Shown: piece after piece, positions 6,315-10,788 of the stretch | How positions within the stretch are numbered: position 1 is the stretch's first letter | Layout of the letters: each line of letters opens with the position of its first letter | NCBI GenBank assembly: GCA_017889845.1 | Contig: JAGGAJ010000050.1 | Coordinates: 1 to 10,788 of the forward strand | Origin: Deltaproteobacteria bacterium | GTDB taxonomy: Bacteria > Desulfobacterota > Deferrimicrobia > Deferrimicrobiales > Deferrimicrobiaceae | Direction: 5' to 3' | DNA length: 10,788 nucleotides | Notes under the pieces: generated by a model | Databases searched by the model: none | Told to the model about the DNA's origin: nothing | Seen by the model: only the letters and a program-made list of their open reading frames with translations | Position numbers and translations under genes: made by a program

Positions 6315-8009
6315 TCAGACCAGCAGCATCTTCGTCAGCGGAGCCCCCGCGGGGACCATCGGGTAGACCATCTCCCCGGGGTCGACCACCACGTCGATCA
6401 GCACCGGCCCCTCGGCGGCAAACCCCTTCCGCAGCACGTCCGGGACCTCCGCGTGCCGGGTGGCCCGGAATCCCTTCGCCCCGTACGCCTCCGCCAGCCG
6501 GACGAAGTCGGGGATCTGGGGCAGGCACGTCTGGGAGTACTTCCCCTGGAAAAAGAGCTCCTGCCACTGCCGGACCATCCCCAGCGCCCCGTTGTTCAGG
6601 ATGACCACCTTCACGGGGATGCGGTACTGCACCGCGGTGGCCATCTCCTGGATGTTCATCTGGATGCTTCCGTCCCCGGCGATGTCGATCACGAGCCGTT
6701 CCGGCATCGCCACCTGCGCCCCGATCGCCGCGGGAAGGCCGTACCCCATCGTCCCCAGCCCGCCGGAGGAGAGGAAGGTGCGCGGCCGGTCGTACGTGTA
6801 GAACTGGGCGGCCCACATCTGGTTCTGGCCGACCTCGGTGGTGATGATGGCGTTCCCCTTCGTGATCCGGTAGATCTGCTCCACCACGTACTGGGGCTTG
6901 ATCTTCCCCTTCCCCTGCTTGTAGGTGAGGGGGTGGGTCTTCGCCCACGCGGCGGTCTGCCCGCGCCAGGCCGACGTCTTTTCCCGGAAGGCCGCCGCCT
7001 CCTTCTTCCCCTTGACCAGGCGGATCATCTTCCGGAGCACGTCCTTCAGGTCCCCCACGATGGGGATGTCAACCGGGACGTTCTTCTGGATCGAGGTGGG
7101 GTCGATGTCGACGTGGATGATCCGGGCGTGGGGGGCGAATTCGTCGATCTTCCCCGTCACGCGGTCGTCGAAACGCGCCCCCACGGCGAGGATCACGTCG
7201 GCGTGGGAGATGGCCATGTTCGCCGTGTACGTCCCGTGCATCCCCAGCATCCCGAGGCACAGCGGATCGCTGCCCGGGAAGGCGCCCATCCCCATGAGGG
7301 TGGTGGTGACCGGGAGGGAGAGCTGCCGGGCGAGTTCCGCCAGCTCGGGGGAGGCGTTGGAGAGGATCACCCCGCCCCCCGCGTAGACGACCGGCCGCTC
7401 CGCGGTGAGGAGCATCCGCACCGCGCTCTCCACCTGGCGCGGGTGGCCTTCGTAGTTGGGGTGGTACCCCCGCAGGGACACCTCCTTCGGCAGGTCGTAC
7501 TCCGCCGGGGTGGTCAGGACGTCCTTGGGCATGTCGACCAGCACCGGGCCGGGGCGCCCCGTGGAGGCGATGTAGAACGCCTCCCGGACGATCCGCGCCA
7601 GGTCTTTCGTCTCCTTGACGAGGTAGTTGTGCTTGGTGCACGGGCGGCTGATGCCGACGATGTCCGCCTCCTGGAAGGCGTCGTTGCCGATCAGCAGCGT
7701 CGGGACCTGCCCGGTGAAGACGACGACGGGGATCGAGTCCATGTAGGCCGTGGCGAGGCCGGTCACGGTGTTGGTGGCTCCCGGCCCGGATGTGACCAGG
7801 CACACCCCGGTTTTCCCGGATGCCCGGGCGTACCCGTCCGCCATGTGCACCGCCCCCTGTTCGTGGCGGCAGAGCAGGTGCCGGACCTTGGTGTTCTTGA
7901 ACAGTGCGTCGTAGATGTTCAGGACGGCGCCGCCGGGGTAGCCGAAAACGATGTCCACCCCCAGGTCGGCCAGCGCCCGGACGAAGATCTCCGCGCCGGT
8001 CATCTGCAT
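6315..8009 (-). CDS. ilvB: Acetolactate synthase, large (catalytic) subunit
   Basis: Thiamine-diphosphate enzyme that condenses two pyruvates to 2-acetolactate (valine/leucine) or pyruvate with 2-oxobutyrate to 2-aceto-2-hydroxybutyrate (isoleucine); cytoplasmic, active with IlvN. The 564 residues match the family length. Visible features: the N-terminal TPP-binding domain with the catalytic Glu50 in CRHEQGAVHMADGYAR, the SGPGATN segment at 74-80, a central FAD-binding domain at about 190-340, and the C-terminal TPP domain with the GDG (446-448) to NN (472-473) diphosphate/magnesium motif, then GMVRQWQELFF. QVPTLLIGNDAFQEAD (101-116) is typical of true acetolactate synthases rather than other TPP decarboxylases. 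The start at 8009 (MQM) is chosen because of the G-rich Shine-Dalgarno upstream. The stop lies 16 bases before ilvN. No damage seen. Confidence 0.97.
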   Translation of the reverse strand: MQMTGAEIFVRALADLGVDIVFGYPGGAVLNIYDALFKNTKVRHLLCRHEQGAVHMADGYARASGKTGVCLVTSGPGATNTVTGLATAYMDSIPVVVFTGQVPTLLIGNDAFQEADIVGISRPCTKHNYLVKETKDLARIVREAFYIASTGRPGPVLVDMPKDVLTTPAEYDLPKEVSLRGYHPNYEGHPRQVESAVRMLLTAERPVVYAGGGVILSNASPELAELARQLSLPVTTTLMGMGAFPGSDPLCLGMLGMHGTYTANMAISHADVILAVGARFDDRVTGKIDEFAPHARIIHVDIDPTSIQKNVPVDIPIVGDLKDVLRKMIRLVKGKKEAAAFREKTSAWRGQTAAWAKTHPLTYKQGKGKIKPQYVVEQIYRITKGNAIITTEVGQNQMWAAQFYTYDRPRTFLSSGGLGTMGYGLPAAIGAQVAMPERLVIDIAGDGSIQMNIQEMATAVQYRIPVKVVILNNGALGMVRQWQELFFQGKYSQTCLPQIPDFVRLAEAYGAKGFRATRHAEVPDVLRKGFAAEGPVLIDVVVDPGEMVYPMVPAGAPLTKMLLV

Positions 8010-8015
8010 CCCGTT

Positions 8016-8023
8016 CCCCTCCC
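8016..8023 (-). promoter_or_regulatory. ilvB ribosome-binding site inside a G-rich run
   Basis: GGGAGGGG on the minus strand contains GGAGG and lies a few bases before the ATG at 8009. This spacing favours that ATG over the one at 8003. The surrounding minus-strand stretch 8057-8010 holds six runs of three or more G. Confidence 0.6.
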
Positions 8024-8102
8024 GTCTCCTTCCCGCTTCCCCTGCCGGCGCCCCCCCGTGGTGCGGTTCCCGGACAGGGCGTCGCATGGAAGGGGCCGAT
8101 GC

Positions 8103-8114
8103 GCCGGATCCGGC
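8103..8114. repeat. Perfect 12-base palindrome GCCGGATCCGGC
   Basis: GCCGGATCCGGC equals its own reverse complement, in the middle of the ilvB leader. It could be the site of a dimeric regulator or a tight RNA hairpin, or chance in GC-rich sequence. Confidence 0.3.
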
Positions 8115-8165
8115 AATGCGTCGCGACCGAGGCGTGCTGGGGAAGTCCGGTGAGGGAGCGCCAAC

Positions 8166-8193
8166 AGGTCGGTACCTCCGGCAACGAAGCCGG
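8166..8193 (-). repeat. Two abutting hairpins in the ilvB leader
   Basis: On the minus strand CCGGC-TTCGTT-GCCGG (8193-8178) is followed immediately by AGGT-ACCG-ACCT (8177-8166). The stems are 5 and 4 bp and can stack end to end. No T-run follows. Confidence 0.4.
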
Positions 8194-8241
8194 GGCGGAT
8201 GCAGCGGTCCCCGATTGCAGCCGTATTTGTGAAACGCAGCA

Positions 8242-8460
8242 CTATGCGCTCAGGCTGAGGATCTGCGCGATCTTGTCCTTCTTGGCCAGTTTGAGCTTCT
8301 GGAGCCGCTTCCGTTCCACTTCCTCGTCGGGGAGGAGGTACACCTTCCGGTCCAGTTCCTTCAGCTTCTCGTCGAGCATCCTGTGCTCCTCGACGAGGGC
8401 CTTGAACTCGGGGTCCCTTGCGATCAGGGCGGACATCTTCGCATCCTGGCTCTGGCCCAT
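8242..8460 (-). CDS. DUF465 / YdcH-like small coiled-coil protein
   Basis: A 72-residue charged, mostly helical protein. The core, from about residue 14, reads ARDPEFKALVEEHRMLDEKL and continues with KELDRK, then LPDEEVERKRLQKLKLAKKDKI. This is the pattern of the DUF465/YdcH family: a helix with an EHxxLDxxLKELD-like stretch, a LxDEEV turn, and a second helix ending KLxKKDxI. Members are short antiparallel helical hairpins, somewhat SlyX-like, of unknown function. There is no signal peptide or membrane segment. The start is fixed by a strong GGAGG. The gene follows tsaB by 115 bases behind a candidate promoter and precedes ilvB by 232 bases, so it may be the first gene of the ilv-leu transcript or an independent unit. 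Nothing in the sequence ties it to amino-acid synthesis. Family assignment good, function unknown. Confidence 0.85.
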   Translation of the reverse strand: MGQSQDAKMSALIARDPEFKALVEEHRMLDEKLKELDRKVYLLPDEEVERKRLQKLKLAKKDKIAQILSLSA

Positions 8461-8465
8461 CGGCA

Positions 8466-8470
8466 CCTCC
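8466..8470 (-). promoter_or_regulatory. Shine-Dalgarno GGAGG for the DUF465 gene
   Basis: GGAGG on the minus strand ends 5 bases before the ATG at 8460. This selects that ATG over two in-frame upstream ATGs (which would add VSSGMLKDLFPNTITEVP-like residues) and matches the usual short length of the family. Confidence 0.75.
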
Positions 8471-8497
8471 GTTATCGTATTCGGGAAAAGGTCTTTC

Positions 8498-8526
8498 AGC
8501 ATACCAGAGGAAACCATCCGGATCAA
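8498..8526 (-). promoter_or_regulatory. Candidate sigma-70 promoter with extended -10 for DUF465 gene and ilv operon
   Basis: Read on the minus strand: a -35 like TTGATC at 8526-8521 (4 of 6 to TTGACA), a spacer of exactly 17 bases, and a -10 like TATGCT at 8503-8498 (4 of 6 to TATAAT) preceded by TGG, giving the extended -10 TGnTATnnT. Predicted initiation is near 8491, leaving a leader of about 30 bases before the DUF465 start codon. It lies in the largest gap upstream of the ilv genes apart from the ilvB leader, and on a locally AT-richer patch. It is a pattern match only. It would be the first promoter after tsaB and could drive the whole downstream cluster. Confidence 0.5.
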
Positions 8527-8538
8527 CGAACCGGGGGG

Positions 8539-8553
8539 ACGCCGGCGCGGCGT
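8539..8553 (-). repeat. Small perfect hairpin after tsaB
   Basis: On the minus strand ACGCCG-CGC-CGGCGT forms a perfect 6-bp GC-rich stem with a 3-base loop, 22 bases past the tsaB stop and just before the candidate promoter. A run of C, not T, follows, so it is not a classical intrinsic terminator. It may slow polymerase or protect the 3' end of the dxr-rseP-tsaB transcript, or be chance in GC-rich DNA. Confidence 0.4.
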
Positions 8554-8575
8554 ATCGGCACGGAACACCACGGCT

Positions 8576-9277
8576 TTATCGGCTCCCGGGCCCGCCGCCC
8601 GCGCGGGACGTCTCCGCCTCGGAGAGACGGAGGTACCGGGGAATCGCCGTCCCGGGATCTTCCGCAGCGCCCTCCCGGAATGCCGTCTCCCCGAGGATGC
8701 CCACCGCTCCTGCGCGGGGGAGCCCCTCCGGCCCTTCGACCAGCCCGGCGCGACCCCCCAGCCGCTCCCGCAACATCGCGCCGAACGGCCCGACCCCGTC
8801 CCCGCAGAAGACGATCTCCCCCTCCGGGGCCCGCCCCGGCAGGGCGTCGGGTGGAAGGGCCAGGTCCGGCGTCCAGCGCGAAAGGACTCCACCCTCCCAC
8901 CGGAAAAAGGCCGCATACACTTCCTTTTTCCGTGCGTCCAGCACGGGGCAGACCGTTCGCCCTACGCCGGGAAAACGGGATGCCAGGGCGGCCAGCGTCG
9001 GCACCCGGACGACCGGAACCCCCCATCCGAAGCAGAAGCCCTTCGCCGCCGCCATCCCGACCCGCAGGCCCGTGAACGACCCGGGGCCGGCCGAGACCGC
9101 CAGGCACTCCACCCCACGGGGGGACGGCCCGCCGGGGGAGAAGAGCCCCGAAACGGCGGACAGGATGGTCTCGGAAGCCTGCCGACCCGGGGGGAGGATC
9201 GTCTCCCCGAGAACCGCGCCGCGGTCGACCAGCGCCACGCTGCCGTACGGCGTCGCGGTTTCGATCGCCAGGATCAA
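8576..9277 (-). CDS. tsaB: tRNA threonylcarbamoyladenosine biosynthesis protein TsaB
   Basis: TsaB is the non-catalytic partner of TsaD in the complex that, with TsaE, transfers the threonylcarbamoyl group to A37 of ANN-decoding tRNAs. The 233-residue product matches the usual family length. It begins (L/M)ILAIETATPYGSVAL, the family's N-terminal actin-like fold signature. It has the hallmark GPGSFTGLR at 64-72 followed by GMAAAKG, DARKKEVYA at 114-122, and PRYLR at 213-217, the usual near-C-terminal motif. The start is TTG: it is the only start that gives the expected MILAI N-terminus, and it overlaps the rseP stop as TTGA. No Shine-Dalgarno sequence is visible upstream, so translation probably depends on ribosomes finishing rseP. 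The C-terminal tail is Gly/Arg rich. The stop is TAA. Confidence 0.93.
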   Translation of the reverse strand: MILAIETATPYGSVALVDRGAVLGETILPPGRQASETILSAVSGLFSPGGPSPRGVECLAVSAGPGSFTGLRVGMAAAKGFCFGWGVPVVRVPTLAALASRFPGVGRTVCPVLDARKKEVYAAFFRWEGGVLSRWTPDLALPPDALPGRAPEGEIVFCGDGVGPFGAMLRERLGGRAGLVEGPEGLPRAGAVGILGETAFREGAAEDPGTAIPRYLRLSEAETSRAGGGPGSR

Positions 9278-10338
9278 CGGGAGAGGAGGCGCGCGATGTC
9301 GTTGTAGAAGACGAGCGCCGTGAGGGTGAGGATGATGGCCAGCCCCACCTGGTGCGCCAGCGTCCGGGCCTGTTGGGAAACGGGCTTGCGCATCAGTCCC
9401 TCGACGGAGAAGAAGAGCAGGTGCCCCCCGTCCAGGATGGGGATCGGGAGCAGGTTGAGGATTCCGAGGTTGACGCTCAGGAGTCCCAGGAAGTACGCGA
9501 AGGGAGAGACTCCCTGCCGGGCCTGGTCCCCCGCGATCTGGGCGATGAGGATGGGTCCGCCCAGGGTTTCGGAGGGAAGGACCCTCGTCACCAGCTTGAC
9601 CACGGTCATCACCGTGAGATAGATCAGCTTCCCCGTCTCCTGGCCCGCCCGGACGAGCGCCGTTCCGGGACCCGTCTCGCGGTAGACCACGTCCTGCCCC
9701 GCCACGATGCCGATCTTGGGCTCCGATACCTTCTCCCCGAACACCGTGCGTCCCTCCCGCATCTCGGGAGCCACGGACACCGTCGTCTCGGAGCCGTCCC
9801 GCTTCACGGTGATCTTCAGGGGCCTGCCGGGGCTTCCGGAGCGGATGCGCGCCGCCAGTTCCTCCCAGGACGACACCGCCACCCCGTCCACCCGGATCAC
9901 CGTGTCCCCCTTCTGCACCCCCGCCCTCGACGCAGGGGAATCGGGAGCCACGTCGCCGATCCGCGTGGTGAGCGACGGGACGCCTCCCAGGAACACGATC
10001 CAGAAGACGATGACGGCGAACAGGAGATTCCCCAGGGGGCCCGCCGCCACGACCGCCATCTTCACCCACACCGGCTTGTGGTGGAAGGATCGCTCCCGCT
10101 GGTCCGGGGGCACCTCCTCCCCCTCGCTCTCGCCGACGAGCTTCACGTACCCGCCCAGCGGGATGGCGGAGAGGAGGTACTCCGTCTCCCCCCTCTTCAC
10201 CCCGGCCAGCCTCGGCCCGAAGCCGAAGGAGAACTTGGTGACCCCTACGCCCAGCTTGCGGGCAACGATGAAGTGCCCGAACTCGTGCACGAAGATCAGG
10301 ATGCCGAGGACGACGATGAAGGACAGGAAGTAGATCAC
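9274..10338 (-). CDS. rseP: RIP site-2 zinc metalloprotease RseP (one PDZ domain)
   Basis: An intramembrane S2P protease. In E. coli it performs the second cut of the anti-sigma factor RseA and clears leftover signal peptides; the substrate here is unknown. The 354 residues show the zinc motif HEFGH at 18-22 in the first membrane segment, the GPLGN turn at 100-104, one PDZ domain at about 122-192, and NLLPIPILDGGH at 295-306, whose LDGG carries the third zinc ligand (Asp303). Hydrophobic stretches lie at about 2-20, 95-118, 278-300 and 328-346. E. coli RseP is longer (about 450 residues) with two tandem PDZ domains; a single PDZ is common in other phyla. The start is GTG, overlapping the dxr stop as GTGA. 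A GGAGGAG sits about 12 bases upstream, so the start probably relies partly on coupling. It is followed by tsaB with a TTGA overlap. Confidence 0.95.
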   Translation of the reverse strand: MIYFLSFIVVLGILIFVHEFGHFIVARKLGVGVTKFSFGFGPRLAGVKRGETEYLLSAIPLGGYVKLVGESEGEEVPPDQRERSFHHKPVWVKMAVVAAGPLGNLLFAVIVFWIVFLGGVPSLTTRIGDVAPDSPASRAGVQKGDTVIRVDGVAVSSWEELAARIRSGSPGRPLKITVKRDGSETTVSVAPEMREGRTVFGEKVSEPKIGIVAGQDVVYRETGPGTALVRAGQETGKLIYLTVMTVVKLVTRVLPSETLGGPILIAQIAGDQARQGVSPFAYFLGLLSVNLGILNLLPIPILDGGHLLFFSVEGLMRKPVSQQARTLAHQVGLAIILTLTALVFYNDIARLLSR

Positions 10339-10788
10339 GTCGGGTCAGGTCTCCTCCGGTGGGATATCCGGTTCCGCGCCTGCTGTCGCGCCAGACCGTC
10401 CGCGGCGAGCACGGCGGTCAGGGTCCGCGCGGTGAACGGGTCCTTCCAGGAACCGAGCACCCCCTCGACGACGCGCACGATGTCGGTGAATCCGATCCGC
10501 CCGGCGAGGAACGCCAGGACCGACTCCTCGTTTGCCCCGTTGAGGACCGCGGGCGCCGCTCCCCCGGTTTCCGCCGCGGCGTAGGCGAGGGAAAGCGCAG
10601 GGAATCGTCGGCGGTCCGGCACCTCGAAACTCCACTTCTGCATTCGATGCGGGCGCAGGCGGGGCAGTTCCAGGGGAAGGCGGGCAGGGTATGACAGGGC
10701 GTACCCGATGGGAATCCGCATGTCGGGGATCCCCATCTGGGCGAGGACGCTCCCGTCGCAGAACTCCACCATCGAGTGGACGACCGAC
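10335..10788 (-). CDS. dxr: 1-deoxy-D-xylulose 5-phosphate reductoisomerase, C-terminal part (5' end outside window)
   Basis: Dxr converts 1-deoxy-D-xylulose 5-phosphate to 2-C-methyl-D-erythritol 4-phosphate with NADPH, the committed step of the non-mevalonate isoprenoid pathway in the cytoplasm. About 151 codons are visible, starting inside the gene: the upstream codons read SVVHS before MVEFCDGS, matching the conserved HPQSxVHSMVEFxDGS segment of the family. This is followed by MGxPDMRIPIGYAL, and later by LNGANEESVLAFLAGRIGF, the counterpart of the LNAANEITV..FL segment of E. coli Dxr that leads into the C-terminal helical domain. The N-terminal NADPH domain and most of the catalytic domain lie beyond the window edge. 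The TGA stop overlaps the GTG start of rseP as GTGA. The last residues form a basic tail (RISHRRRPDPT), not a recognised motif. The family assignment is firm. Confidence 0.95.
   Translation of the reverse strand, partial: SVVHSMVEFCDGSVLAQMGIPDMRIPIGYALSYPARLPLELPRLRPHRMQKWSFEVPDRRRFPALSLAYAAAETGGAAPAVLNGANEESVLAFLAGRIGFTDIVRVVEGVLGSWKDPFTARTLTAVLAADGLARQQARNRISHRRRPDPT

Larger units (their letters stand above)
8010..8241 (-). promoter_or_regulatory. Untranslated leader of ilvB (232 bases), possible cis-regulatory RNA
   Basis: The gap between the DUF465 stop and the ilvB start is long for this otherwise tightly packed cluster. It holds two abutting hairpins (8166-8193), a perfect 12-base palindrome (8103-8114), an 8-base palindrome GTCGCGAC (8120-8127), and a G-rich run covering the ilvB ribosome-binding site (8010-8057). 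An in-frame GTG opens an 80-codon frame ending over the ilvB ATG, but its product is not rich in Ile, Leu or Val codons and looks unlike a leader peptide. I recognise no riboswitch, and there is no hairpin followed by a T-run, so a classical attenuator is not evident. Regulation by another structure or by a protein is possible. Confidence 0.35.

Noticed and set aside
6453..8153. Plus-strand open frame of about 566 codons opposite ilvB
   Set aside because: A shadow of the clearly real ilvB, with low-complexity His/Asp/Arg/Gly composition and no family features.
8120..8160. Possible sigma-54 promoter (GG...GC) upstream of ilvB
   Set aside because: The GG-to-GC spacing is 12 rather than the required 10 bases and the TTGC element is not in register.
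8160..8200. GGAGGTACCGACC in the ilvB leader as a T-box antiterminator
   Set aside because: The T-box core needs TGGNACC; this has AGGTACC, and no stem I signature, specifier loop or terminator was found.
8130..8220. Plus-strand GGGGAAGTCCGGTGA resembling part of a cobalamin riboswitch core
   Set aside because: The following conserved parts (second CCGG strand, CCCGCCACTGT-like B12 box) are absent, and the RNA would point away from any gene it could control.
8000..8235. 80-codon minus-strand frame from a GTG before ilvB as an attenuator leader peptide
   Set aside because: No cluster of Ile, Leu or Val codons, no convincing Shine-Dalgarno, and no terminator hairpin with a T-run after it.
9352..10584. 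Plus-strand open frame of about 410 codons opposite rseP and dxr
   Set aside because: Antisense to two well-supported genes and without recognisable motifs.
1..10788. Mobile element, CRISPR array, tRNA or rRNA
   Set aside because: No transposase, integrase, terminal repeats, regularly spaced repeats or tRNA cloverleaf seen; nearly all bases are accounted for by housekeeping genes.

Overview
This is a high-GC stretch in which every supported gene is read from the minus strand. The genes are housekeeping and biosynthetic: isoprenoid synthesis, membrane-protein proteolysis, tRNA modification, branched-chain amino acids, phospholipid synthesis and the aspartate family. I see no mobile element, CRISPR array, tRNA, rRNA or sign of recent transfer. 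The gene content and order (dxr-rseP-tsaB, then ilvB-ilvN-ilvC-psd-pssA, then leuC-leuD-leuB-asd) resemble what I recall from Geobacter and related 'deltaproteobacterial' lineages (Desulfuromonadota / Desulfobacterota sensu lato). The placement rests on gene order, the short LeuC/LeuD type and base composition, and is an inference.

Layout in transcription order, from high to low coordinates. (1) 10788-8576: the 3' end of dxr (cut by the window edge), rseP and tsaB, joined by 4-base stop/start overlaps (GTGA, then TTGA). (2) 8575-8461: a 115-base gap with a small perfect hairpin and a good candidate sigma-70 promoter with an extended -10. (3) 8460-8242: a 72-residue DUF465/YdcH-like coiled-coil protein. 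(4) 8241-8010: a 232-base untranslated stretch before ilvB, with several inverted repeats and a very G-rich ribosome-binding region. (5) 8009-4755: ilvB, ilvN and ilvC, the first two steps of the Ile/Val pathway. (6) 4758-3305: psd and pssA, which together make phosphatidylethanolamine from CDP-diacylglycerol and serine. (7) 3339-487: leuC, leuD and leuB, the last two enzymes of leucine synthesis before transamination. (8) 482-1: the N-terminal 160 codons of asd, cut by the window edge.

From ilvB to asd the genes are tightly packed or overlapping, which suggests one long transcript, perhaps starting at the promoter before the DUF465 gene. IlvBN and IlvC supply the acetolactate branch. The product of IlvD and transamination (ilvD is not here) feeds valine, and with LeuA (not here) feeds LeuCDB. 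The missing leuA and ilvD, and the two lipid genes set inside the amino-acid operon, are the main oddities of layout.

I found no convincing undescribed system. The items most worth a second look are an acidic cofactor loop in the ketol-acid reductoisomerase (possible NADH preference), the structured and G-rich leader of ilvB, and the consistent use of GTG/TTG starts at the 4-base overlaps.
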